From: Leishmania martiniquensis
Taxonomy: Eukaryota > Euglenozoa > Kinetoplastea > Trypanosomatida > Trypanosomatidae
Direction of reading: 5' to 3'
Assembly (NCBI RefSeq): GCF_017916325.1
Contig: NC_090162.1
Span: forward strand, 136,501 to 200,500
Length of the DNA stretch: 64,000 nucleotides
The notes beneath the pieces are model-generated. The model did not search any database, was not told the origin of the DNA, and saw nothing but the letters and a program-made list of their open reading frames with translations. A program made the translations under genes and the position numbers. Of this stretch, positions 1 through 8,535 are shown in pieces. Numbering within the stretch: the stretch's first letter is position 1; every line of letters starts with the position of its first letter.

Positions 1-1
1 G

Positions 2-490
2 GTGAGCGAAGCGCAAAACATTGCTGCTGACCTGCGGGTGATTCACCTGTCGTCGACCTTCAACCCGTTCGTGGTGGTGCACGGCAGCAGAGTGTCAAAC
101 GGGTTTGCCGGTGACGTGCCGTATTTTCACGCCCTGCAGCGCGATCGTGACCGTCTGGTCACAGAGCGCACCAATGCACAACTGCGGCAGGGCCTACACG
201 AGGGACCGTCGCGCGGCGTCAGCGGCGCTGGCGGTGATTCTGTGGGTCGTTCGCCGTCGTTGCAGCTGACACAGAGAGTCCCGTTGAGGATAGCTGGCGA
301 TGCTGCTGTGGCCGCTTTCAATCGGGCCCTCATCTCTGCGCTGGCGGCGGCTCCTCTCTCGCGGGCGGAGATACAGAACCACCCGTCGATGCGAGAATAC
401 AGGGACGCGGCGAATTACGAGGCTGCTCTTAAGGCGGCGCTCCGGGAGCACGCGGAGTTCAGAGGCCGTAAATACCATTTGCGCGATTAA
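2..490 (+). CDS. C-terminal fragment of an unidentified protein (5' end outside window)
   Basis: The frame is open from the window edge to a TAA at 488-490, giving about 162 residues. I do not recognise the protein. The visible part has a short beta/hydrophobic start (VIHLSSTFNPFVVVHGSR), a low-complexity Gly/Ser linker around residues 65-85, and a helical, charged C-terminus containing AEIQNHPSMREYRDAANYEAALKAALREHAEF, here broken at natural points as one helical stretch. Composition is GC-rich with strong third-position G/C, like the other genes in the window, and it lies on the same strand. The first codon in the window is GTG, which is not credible as a start in a kinetoplastid; the gene almost certainly begins upstream. 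Function is unknown. Confidence 0.6.
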   Translation: MSEAQNIAADLRVIHLSSTFNPFVVVHGSRVSNGFAGDVPYFHALQRDRDRLVTERTNAQLRQGLHEGPSRGVSGAGGDSVGRSPSLQLTQRVPLRIAGDAAVAAFNRALISALAAAPLSRAEIQNHPSMREYRDAANYEAALKAALREHAEFRGRKYHLRD

Positions 491-780
491 GGCGATGCCG
501 TCGTGGCATACGCTCGGCGACTGCCAAGAGGCGCAAAGGGGTTGCTGATGGGCAGTGCGCCGTGACGATTGCCCCGCCCCCCCCTTACACGCGGTCCTGC
601 TGCCGCTTTGCCGCCGCTGCTGCCGTAGTGGGCCGACGACGGGGGCTGCTTGTGCGATCCCTGCGCACGTCTTTCGTCAAGGCCTCCGCGCTACTACGCC
701 CACTGCCGCAGACACAGGCCGGTAGACTCAGGGGTGGGGGTGGGGAGAGAGACACACCGATGCGCATAACAGCATGAACA
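491..780 (+). other. Intergenic spacer / probable 3' UTR
   Basis: No coding frame with gene-like composition is seen. There are short C-runs near 574-586 and a G/T/A-rich stretch near 733-755. It probably belongs to the 3' UTR of the gene ending at 490 and runs directly into the dispersed repeat that starts at 781. Confidence 0.5.
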
Positions 781-1436
781 CCCCCACCCCCTTCCTTGGT
801 AGGCGTTAACTTTCCCCACAGCCTGTCCGGTCTCCGCCGTCCGGCACACGCACCCCACCTGCACTCCCTCCCGCCTCCTCCGGCCAGCCCACACAGGCCC
901 ATCTCGTGTGGTGGTGCGAGGCGGCCGTAGACAGGCGCCACAGCCATGCGCCGAGTCGGTTGTCCGAGCGCGGCCTCTGCCTCCAGCACGGCCAACCGCT
1001 GCGTCGCAGGCCGCCACACAGCCGCTCCGATTATGCCAGCCGCCAACGCGTCGCGTTCCTGGTGCGCCGGCTCAGGCTCTCCCCACCAGTAGGCAGAGTA
1101 AGAGCCAGGCGAGGTGCGCGCGAGTACCGCCGGCACGGTGCCCATCATGCAAGTGGTCCAGACGTGCTCGCCCTCGCGCGCCTCTCCAACGCAGCGCCAC
1201 GCAGGACCGGGCAGCCGGCCCCAGCAGCGGTACATCGCTCTCACCTCTCCACACTGTAGGCGATGGACCCTGTCTCACCACCAGAGCCGGGTCGGCCCCG
1301 GCAGGGAAACGGGAGGGAGGGGGGTGGGGGCGGCTTGGCTTTCCCCTCCGTCCCCCAGCCCGCCACATACACCGAGCGCGGCACGGCACCCCTGAGGCAC
1401 CACGCTGTACTGAATGGTGGTGTCTCAGAGTGATGA
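781..1436 (-). mobile_element. Dispersed repeat copy 1, SIDER2-like, 656 bp, inverted relative to copies 2 and 3
   Basis: This block is the reverse complement of 12094-12749 along its full 656 bp. I found one clear mismatch (C versus T in the GGAYAGGCTG segment), and translated shadow frames of the copies are identical over more than 100 residues. It also matches copy 2 (7560-8126) over 567 bp. It is non-coding, GC-rich and lies in the spacer between two same-strand genes, where Leishmania SIDER retroposon remnants usually sit. I call it SIDER2-like from size and location; I could not confirm the family signature, and no poly-A tail or target duplication is obvious. Strand is given relative to copies 2 and 3. 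Confidence 0.6.
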
Positions 1437-2266
1437 GGGCACAATCGAAGGACGTGATGCAAACAATGCCACTCAAGACTGTCCCCTTTTGGAAGGTACT
1501 GTGTTGCGGTGAGAGGTGGGGTCCTCCGGAAAAGCCTTGGAGGCTGGGCTAAGGAGAGGTGAGCCCCCCTCCGTGTCGTGCTCTTCGAGCACAGTCACGC
1601 AGGGCGGATAAAAAGGTGGCGTCAGTCTGCGGCCGAGTTCACATGAGTGCTCCGGTGTCGCGGGAAGCTGATCTGTTTTGAGGCGATGCTGAAGAGCGCG
1701 CAAGGCTTTCGTGCCGCCCCCGCTAGCGTGCTCACCTCTCTTTCTTCTTACCCTGACGATTCACCTCTCTTGCCTCTCTACCTTCTGCCTTCTTCCCTAC
1801 CTTCTGCTCGTGCGCATGCGAGAGGTGTATCCTCTTTTGTAGCCTGTCCCCGTCGCGCGCGTAGACATCGTTGCGTCCTCCCCTGCGATGCCTTACGGTA
1901 GTGCAGCGCATCTGCCCCCCGCTCATCTCCAGCTTTGTCTTCCCTTTCACTGTCGCGAGTCGTACAGCGCGAGACGACGCTGCTGGTTACTGTGGCGCAA
2001 GGCTGTGTGCCGTTTGGAAAGGGCCCAACGCGAGGAGTGTGCGTGCTGCTCCACCCTCTGCTTTTGCCGCATTGCCATCGTGGCTTGAGTGCCGTGCGCC
2101 TATCGCCGGAAAGTGGCCAACGGAAAGAAGGGCGGATACTTCACATCAGCGCACTGGGAAGAGACGCACACACCAGCGTTCACGCCCGCACTCGCCAACG
2201 GCTGCACACCCCCGTTTTTTTTTTAAATACGCAGTCAACTGTCTCTCTCTCGTGAGGTGTCACAAA
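1437..2266 (+). other. Intergenic spacer, including the RPF1 5' region
   Basis: No supported gene. The stretch 1735-1810 is C/T-rich (TCTTTCTTCTTACC, TTGCCTCTCTACC and similar), and several candidate AG dinucleotides follow. Just before the next gene there is a C/T run ending in a pure T tract at about 2215-2224. The frame of the downstream gene stays open back to 1871, but that extension is low-complexity and not credible as protein. Confidence 0.5.
2211..2234 (+). promoter_or_regulatory. Predicted spliced-leader acceptor for RPF1
   Basis: A polypyrimidine tract with a run of about ten T residues is followed, after TAAATACGC, by the first AG at 2233-2234. This is the usual arrangement for trans-splicing in kinetoplastids. 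Use of this site would leave a 5' UTR of 32 nt before the ATG at 2267. Confidence 0.5.
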
Positions 2267-3259
2267 ATGGGTAAGGGGGCACGCTCGAGGCGCAGTACGC
2301 GCCCGTACGCAAAGAAGCAGTACGTGCTGGGGAGCAAGGCGCAGGAGGTGGACCCGGAGTTGATGGAGCGCTACCGCAACACGCGGCAGCCGATTCGAAA
2401 GTCACAGCTCTTTACGGAGATCTTGAAGCAGAAGAAGGACGCAAAGCGGGCCCGCCGCGAGTCCCGAGAGGGCGAACGTCGCTGCCTCAAAGAGAAAGCG
2501 CCCACGAAAGCGGTTCCGAAGACGAAGGAGCGCAAACGCAGGACCGATGTCACCATCATCGACGACGAGAAGGACCCGGAGATCATAAAGGACGAGGCTG
2601 ACGACGAGTTCGCCGCATTTTTCCGCGAGCGAAAGAACCCAAAGACCCTCATCACCACTGGCGAGCATCCGTGCTTCCGCACAAAGCAGCTCGTCAAGGA
2701 GCTGCTGTGGTTAGTGCCCAATAGCGTTTACCGGCCGCGCAAGTCCTACACACTGACGGAGATCACGCAGTTCTGCGTTAATCGCGAGTTCACAGATCTC
2801 CTTGTCGTTACGGACCGCATAAAAGAGCCGTACAATTTGATCGTCTCGCACCTCCCTGAGGGGCCAACGGCAACCTTTCGCGTTTCAAACTTTGTTAGCT
2901 ACGCACAGCTGGAGGACCCGGCACCGCGGACGGAGCACTACCCTGAGCTCATCTTCAAGAACTTCGATACAAGACTCGGACGCCGCATCTCACGCATGCT
3001 AGAGTGCCTCTTCCCCGCCACCCGCGACTACGCTGGGCGGGCTGTCGCGACGTTCCACAACCAGCGCGACTACATCTTCCTCCGGACTCACCGCTACATC
3101 TTTGACAGCCTTGAGGCGGTGCGCTTGCAGGAGATGGGGCCACGCTTCACCCTCCGTCTCCTCTCTCTACAGTCGGGCACATTTGATCGGCAGTTCGGTG
3201 AGTATGAGTGGTACCGCAAGAAGGAGCACGACGCCGACACCCTCGAGTGGTACATGTAG
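2267..3259 (+). CDS. RPF1: Ribosome production factor 1 (Brix domain, 60S subunit assembly)
   Basis: The 330-residue product has a basic, charged N-terminus (MGKGARSRRSTRPYAKKQ) and then a Brix domain from about residue 126 to 310. Features that match RPF1 rather than other Brix proteins include TLITTGEHP at the domain start, the LVPNS motif, FTDLLVVTDRIKEP, LIVSHLPEGPTATFRVS, the NFDTRLGRRI segment, FHNQRDYIFLRTHRYIF, GPRFTLRLLSLQ and GEYEWYRKK. In yeast and human, RPF1 acts in the nucleolus in maturation of 27S pre-rRNA and the large subunit; this role is inferred by homology. I chose the ATG at 2267 because it follows a good splice acceptor by 32 nt and homology begins soon after. The in-frame extension back to 1871 is compositionally unlike protein. 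Length is close to the family's usual 300-350 residues. Confidence 0.95.
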   Translation: MGKGARSRRSTRPYAKKQYVLGSKAQEVDPELMERYRNTRQPIRKSQLFTEILKQKKDAKRARRESREGERRCLKEKAPTKAVPKTKERKRRTDVTIIDDEKDPEIIKDEADDEFAAFFRERKNPKTLITTGEHPCFRTKQLVKELLWLVPNSVYRPRKSYTLTEITQFCVNREFTDLLVVTDRIKEPYNLIVSHLPEGPTATFRVSNFVSYAQLEDPAPRTEHYPELIFKNFDTRLGRRISRMLECLFPATRDYAGRAVATFHNQRDYIFLRTHRYIFDSLEAVRLQEMGPRFTLRLLSLQSGTFDRQFGEYEWYRKKEHDADTLEWYM

Positions 3260-4085
3260 ACATGCCTGTGCACATGCCCACAGTCCTGCTCCAACAGACG
3301 CGCGCATACGACCTCGCGCCCTCACCGTCGCAGAGGAGGAAGAGGAGGTCGCAGCCGTGCGTATTACTCTGCGCTGCGGAGCTTCGTAACAAATACGATT
3401 AACACCGGGGGAAAGTAAGAGAGAGAGACACGGACTCTGCTCTCTCTTTCGTCCCCTCTACCTTTTGTTATCAAGGGTTGCCTGCAGAGGCTGGCAATCA
3501 AAGAAGGCCCGATTTTGCGCTGCCGATGGGCTCCGAGGGCCTGTGCGCCTGCGCATGCAGCAGCCGCGGAAAGAGCGGGGATAATCAGCGCCTCATCTCG
3601 AACTCGCAAGCGAAAAGCAGAAAAGAGGCGCCGTCGCGCGACTGTCAGCGAGCACGTGCGAATGCTCGAGAGAAGTTATGTTCAGAGTGGCCCAAATGGC
3701 GGCTCGTCGTCATGCCAGGCGGACGCATCCGTGCAGTTGGCGTCGATGCGGGTTAGCAACGGTTAGTGACGTTTTTCACGAGCTTCTCACTGTCGCACAA
3801 CGAACCGCGAATATTGCTTCATGAGATTCGCCCTTGGAGGATGTGGAGCTGGCCCTTTCTTCTCTACCGCTCTGGCCTCGGGACACCGCCGCGGGTGAAT
3901 CTAAACTTATGCTCACCCCCCACCCCCTCCACTCCCTTCACATCCCTTTTAGTCTGCTCTGATGCTCTCCTTCGTCTTTCGCAGCCGAAAGCGGAGCCAG
4001 GGACCCGTCGAAGAAATTCAGTGAGACGGCTCGTGTGGCCAACCCCAGCTGCGGGCGACAGTGAGCCCATCGGGGCTCTAACGTG

Positions 4086-4126
4086 TTCCCTCCCCCTTCC
4101 CCCTCCACCCTTGCCTACCCCCGTAG
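4086..4126 (+). promoter_or_regulatory. Candidate spliced-leader acceptor for VASH
   Basis: A nearly pure C/T tract (4086-4122) ends in CCGTAG, with AG at 4125-4126. The resulting 5' UTR would be about 117 nt and would contain the (AC)9 repeat. An alternative is the AG at 3983-3984, after the tract TGCTCTCCTTCGTCTTTCGC, giving a 5' UTR of about 258 nt. Sequence alone does not decide between them. Confidence 0.4.
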
Positions 4127-4145
4127 CGCATACCTGGGGAAGCGG

Positions 4146-4163
4146 ACACACACACACACACAC
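4146..4163. repeat. (AC)9 microsatellite
   Basis: Nine AC units in the probable 5' UTR of the vasohibin gene, followed by less regular CA-rich sequence to about 4217. Confidence 0.9.
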
Positions 4164-4242
4164 TTACACACCACTCCCACCCCCACCACCCACACAAATA
4201 CACACGAATACACACCAATAGGCGGCTTTGCATGCTGCGGCG

Positions 4243-6147
4243 ATGTCCGATCGGCTGCTCGTCATTGTGGAGCAGCTGAGCCAGCAGAACCCCTTCTACG
4301 ACCAAGAGGACTTACCAGACCCTCCTCGGCCTAGCGAAACGGCGATCCCTCGCGGTCGCCCTTCCGCCGAGCAGATTCCCTTCATTCAGCAGCAGATTAG
4401 CATCCTCAGCTACAACCACCTGCCCCGCACCTTCTTCTCCTTAGAAAAGCACCGCTCGCTGCAGAGTATCCTCTCCACGGCGAGGGAGGTGCTGTCCGAA
4501 GCTCTGCCTATCCGCTGTCTCGAGGCGACCTTTGTAGCGCTGCACTACACACAAACGCTGCGCGACATCGATCGCATTCCGCTCTCCTTCAAGTCGGAGG
4601 CAAACGGCAAATTTTACCGCCACATCGTCCTTGTCCTCCGCACCCACTCCACGCCGGCTCTCTACGGTGCTCTCGGCCTCAGTCGCAAGCCGACACTCAT
4701 GTACAAGCCACTAACATATCACTCCCTCTTCGATGTAGTAATGGACTACAAGCGCGAATACGAGGCCCTCGGGCACGAGCTTCTCGACATAAAGCTGGGC
4801 ATCGCCATCACACACGATGAGCACAGCCGCTGGGACCCGTGCTGGCGCTTTATCGCCCTTAAGCTCGACAATTACCGCGACGGCGCCAACGAGCGGTCGC
4901 CGACACGCCCGCCAGCGGACCATCACCCAGCCACGCTGCAAACACACCCGCGCAAGAACGTCACCCGGATGGCGAACACTTCCCTCTCCTCCTCAACGGG
5001 CGGCCACACGGCGCTGCCACCGCTGAGCCTGGGTGCCTCTCATGGGGAGACTTCCACGAACTTTATCAGTGACGGTGCGCCGTCAGAGCGCTCGGAGAGA
5101 GCGCTGGGTGACGCGCATAGCGAGGCAGCGGCGCGTGCCTATTCGGCGCACCTCTCTTTGGTGAACACATGTGGCTCTATCTTCTCGCCAGCAGAGCCAG
5201 CCTCCACCAATGCGCCTTCACTGACGCATCCGCTGAAGGCGGCGAGCGCAGCGGCCGAGACATACGCACCACTGGCACACCTGCTGAGCAACTACATGCG
5301 ACTCCTGCCCGTCATTAGCGAGCAGTACTACCGAGGCATCGCATCGGTGAGCAACAGCAGCAGAGCGCTCAAGCTGTGCTTCATGGACCTCGACACCGCG
5401 GAAAGGGACTCCAGTGTCGAGAACCAGCGCCGTCTGCAGCTGATTGAAGACATGCAGTCTCCACTGAGCGCAGAGGCGAAGCGAGCGGCGGCCAACCGAA
5501 AGTTGAAGCCACCCAAGGAGAGGAGCGCCGTAAAAAGTGCAAACGTCAGCGGCAGCGGCCGCGGCGAAGACAAGCGTCGGCAGCTGAGCAGCAGCGGCGC
5601 CGTCAGCAGTGGCAAAGCAGGCAGGCGCGCCCCCTTGGGGTTGCCGTTTTCGGGAGGTGCGGCACATGGCAAAAGGGTTGCCTCACCGGCGATGGCGCAC
5701 CTCAGCCGCTCCCCCCGCATGCAGCCCTCGTCGGCGGTGCCGGATCTTGCGTACTCGTCCGCGTCTCTCAACCCGTTCCTTTCTTCGAAGTCAGAGGGCA
5801 TCGAGTCTCTCTCTGCTGCGCTGGCGAACGCTCAACGCATCTCTCGCAGGTTTATGCACTCGCAGAGAATTGTCGTAGAGGCGCAGCATACAGGCAGCTC
5901 GGCGTCGCCGCTGGGTAGCGGAGATGGCGGAACGGAAGGGTACTCTAGCCCATGCGGTGCCAGTCCGAGCACCCGCTCTGAGGACGTTTTCGCCGCACTT
6001 CCTCTCACCCCGCGCAATGCCGATTCACCGGAGCCGAGCTCCCACTACGGGTCGTCCCTCTGCTCTGCATCGTCGGCAAGCAACCGGTTATTCACACCCT
6101 CCTCGGTGAACACCAACACCGTACGGTCGCCACGCTGGTCACCATAG
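4243..6147 (+). CDS. VASH: Vasohibin-type tubulin carboxypeptidase (tubulin detyrosinase)
   Basis: The protein has 634 residues. Residues 1-220 match the vasohibin core, which removes the C-terminal tyrosine of alpha-tubulin. The catalytic Cys is C92 in LPIRCLEATF, equivalent to the human VASH1 motif with C169. The His is H127 in FYRHIVLVL, and the Ser is S147 in ALYGALGLSRKP, followed by LMYKP and later KLGIAITHDEHS. The C-to-H spacing is 35, as in human VASH1; H-to-S is 20 rather than 17 because of a small insertion. Residues 225-634 are Ser/Ala/Pro-rich and probably disordered, much longer than the tail of animal vasohibins (about 365 residues in total). The start is the ATG at 4243, since the frame's upstream TTG at 4228 is not a eukaryotic start. 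Tubulin detyrosination is established for kinetoplastid vasohibin; the role of the tail is unknown. Confidence 0.93.
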   Translation: MSDRLLVIVEQLSQQNPFYDQEDLPDPPRPSETAIPRGRPSAEQIPFIQQQISILSYNHLPRTFFSLEKHRSLQSILSTAREVLSEALPIRCLEATFVALHYTQTLRDIDRIPLSFKSEANGKFYRHIVLVLRTHSTPALYGALGLSRKPTLMYKPLTYHSLFDVVMDYKREYEALGHELLDIKLGIAITHDEHSRWDPCWRFIALKLDNYRDGANERSPTRPPADHHPATLQTHPRKNVTRMANTSLSSSTGGHTALPPLSLGASHGETSTNFISDGAPSERSERALGDAHSEAAARAYSAHLSLVNTCGSIFSPAEPASTNAPSLTHPLKAASAAAETYAPLAHLLSNYMRLLPVISEQYYRGIASVSNSSRALKLCFMDLDTAERDSSVENQRRLQLIEDMQSPLSAEAKRAAANRKLKPPKERSAVKSANVSGSGRGEDKRRQLSSSGAVSSGKAGRRAPLGLPFSGGAAHGKRVASPAMAHLSRSPRMQPSSAVPDLAYSSASLNPFLSSKSEGIESLSAALANAQRISRRFMHSQRIVVEAQHTGSSASPLGSGDGGTEGYSSPCGASPSTRSEDVFAALPLTPRNADSPEPSSHYGSSLCSASSASNRLFTPSSVNTNTVRSPRWSP

Positions 6148-7559
6148 CGCCGAACCCCCGTTCTCACATCTTTCGCCGCCGTTCGTGCGAAGAGCGGGTG
6201 GGCAGCTGCGCCCTTACCAAGCAATGGTGACGGCGGCGGCTCCTCAGCGTCTCCTCTCTCGTTGCGATCGCATGGCTTGCACCTCTTCTCTGGACCCTCC
6301 CCGCGCTCACGCCCTCCATGATTCGCAATGCCCCCTACATCTCGGGCGCCGTCGGCACATTAGCGTGTATGTACCGCAGATGATGCCAAAAGAGGGAAGG
6401 GGTGGGTGCTCCCGTGGCCAAATGTGTGGAGAGGTGAGGGAGACAGCGGAGGTTGTAATCCGAAACTTGACCCACACCGGCTTTTTTCTTTGCTCGATTC
6501 TTCTCCTGCTCGCTGCCTTGTCATGATACTGTGGCGCATGCCCGTGCCGTGCGGCCATGAGAGATGACACGAAAACGCGGAGAGCGTCACGTCACACCAC
6601 AGCGAAAACAAAAGGACACCGGCTCCCTCTCCCTCCCTCTATCGCCTTCTCCAGAGTCGTTGGCGCTCCCCTCAAGTCTGATGCGCAGGTGATGCGCGGC
6701 GCACCATCTCTTGCCTTCAAAGTTCTTCGTGTCGCCTTTTCCATCGGAACCCCTGTCCCCTACCCCCTCCTCCCTCGTCTTCCTGCGCGTCTTGCGTGGG
6801 CTGAAACATGTGGGCATCACAACCCACTTTTTTCCCCTTTACCATCACTGCCAGGACACGCATTGAGGCCTTCACGCATGGCCATTGATGGTGTACCCCC
6901 CTCTCCTCTCCCCCCATCTCACGCACAGTTACACACGCCGTAGGTGCATCTGGGCGCCCTTATACGCCTCCGCACTCGGAGCACCATTGCTGTTTTACGC
7001 TTGCAGTCGCAGCTTCTCCGGCGCAGAGCCGCCGGTGGGAGTGCGAGAAACCCGATGCTAACAGGAGGGGGCGCCACACGCTCTCATGGATAGACTTTGG
7101 TACAGCGCCCAGGCGCAGACGCCGGGTGCCTATACGATCGCATAGTCCTCCTACAACGTGTGGGTGAAGATGCTCCTCTTTGTCGCTCCCTTTCTTGGAT
7201 CCGCCTTTTTTCCTTGGTAGACTGTCCTGCGCGCTGCGTGACTCTGCAGCGACATCACTTGTCACCACCAGCGCCACCCTTTTCCGTCCAGTCGCTCTTG
7301 CGAAAAGTTTCGCTGCCGCGTCTCACAGCGTGGCGCTTGTCGACCCTTGTTGCCTCTCTATGAGAGAGCGAAAGCAACAAGAAAAAGGGGCTTTCGTCCA
7401 TTTCTCTATGTCAGCGCGGCGCGACATCGCCCCACTGTTTACTCTCCAACGCCCTCTTCGGCGCTTTTTTCCCCGTTGGATGACGTTTTCTCTGCTGTCA
7501 GTGGCGCCTCCCCCTTCGAAGAAGGGGACGGCCAAGCAATGAGGGTGGTAATAATGGGT
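6148..7559 (+). other. VASH 3' spacer, no supported gene
   Basis: The stretch alternates C/T-rich segments (for example 6625-6660, 6745-6790, 6895-6915) with mixed sequence. Open frames here are short, not G/C3-biased and have no recognisable domains. It is probably mostly 3' UTR of the vasohibin gene, and it runs into repeat copy 2 at 7560. Confidence 0.5.
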
Positions 7560-8126
7560 AGACACCACCATTCAGTACAGCGTGGTGCCTCAGGGGTGCC
7601 GTGCCGCGCTCGGTGTATGTGGCGGGCTGGGGGACGGAGGGGAAAGCCAAGCCGCCCCCACCCCCCTCCCTCCCGTTTCCCTGCCGGGGCCGACCCGGCT
7701 CTGGTGGTGAGACAGGGTCCATCGCCTACAGTGTGGAGAGGTGAGAGCGATGTACCGCTGCTGGGGCCGGCTGCCCGGTCCTGCGTGGCGCTGCGTTGGA
7801 GAGGCGCGCGAGGGCGAGCACGTCTGGACCACTTGCATGATGGGCACCGTGCCGGCGGTACTCGCGCGCACCTCGCCTGGCTCTTACTCTGCCTACTGGT
7901 GGGGAGAGCCTGAGCCGGCGCACCAGGAACGCGACGCGTTGGCGGCTGGCATAATCGGAGCGGCTGTGTGGCGGCCTGCGACGCAGCGGTTGGCCGTGCT
8001 GGAGGCAGAGGCCGCGCTCGGACAACCGACTCGGCGCATGGCTGTGGCGCCTGTCTACGGCCGCCTCGCACCACCACACGAGATGGGCCTGTGTGGGCTG
8101 GCCGGAGGAGGCGGGAGGGAGTGCAG
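7560..8126 (+). mobile_element. Dispersed repeat copy 2, SIDER2-like, 567 bp (lacks one end)
   Basis: It starts at AGACACCACCATTCAG and ends at GGGAGTGCAG, both points where it leaves alignment with copy 3 (12094-12749). It lacks about 90 bp at the right end and about 25 bp at the left end present in copies 1 and 3. The shared part looks identical in translated frames. It lies in the spacer between the vasohibin and ABC transporter genes, and forms an inverted pair with copy 1 and a direct pair with copy 3. Confidence 0.6.
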
Positions 8127-8535
8127 TCTGACATGAGTGCAGCTGACGATGCTTGATTGAGTGAATCGGTGGAACTGCAGCAAAAACTTTGACGGGCGGC
8201 AGGAGCTGCTTTTTTCTCCGTCTGCGGGTGCGAATCGCATGTGCAGAGGCGCCTTATCAAGTGATCCGCATCTCCGTTGGCACGCCAACCCTGTTCTTGA
8301 CGGCAATGTCCTCTACGCCCGACTGCCGAGCGCGTGCTCGCGCTGAGCGTTCGTTATTTCCTTATGGCAATGCCCGTGTCCCTGAACGTGCTCACTTTTT
8401 TCTGAGCTCCTCTTTTGTCCCTTCGTGTTATGTGGAAGGAGGGGTCGCGCACAGACTTATAGTCAAGGCTGCGTGGCTCTCTCTCTCTGGGTTGCACGAG
8501 CATACGCCACAGCCGCAAGGCTAATCAAATTTTGA
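8127..8535 (+). other. ABC transporter 5' spacer
   Basis: No gene is supported. A CT-rich tract at 8476-8488 is followed by AG at 8499-8500, a candidate trans-splice acceptor giving a 5' UTR of about 35 nt. Another T-rich tract lies at 8392-8420. Confidence 0.45.

Larger units (their letters stand above)
3260..4242 (+). other. RPF1-VASH spacer with pyrimidine tracts and a CA microsatellite
   Basis: No gene is supported. There are C/T tracts at about 3910-3950, 3958-3982 and 4086-4122. A (AC)9 microsatellite lies at 4146-4163, followed by further CA-rich sequence up to the vasohibin start. The first half should be the 3' UTR of RPF1 and the last part the 5' UTR of VASH. Confidence 0.55.

Noticed and set aside
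585..1552. Open frames in dispersed repeat copy 1, with repeats of the same frames in copies 2 and 3
   Set aside because: Open on both strands in GC-rich repeat DNA, without domains and with different ends in each copy. Conservation among copies is of DNA, not of a protein frame.
1871..2266. N-terminal extension of RPF1 to an upstream ATG
   Set aside because: The added 132 residues are low-complexity, cross the T tract and probable splice acceptor at 2211-2234, and have no family homology.
4228..4242. Five-residue extension of vasohibin from TTG
   Set aside because: TTG is not an expected start in a kinetoplastid; the ATG at 4243 is the first in frame.
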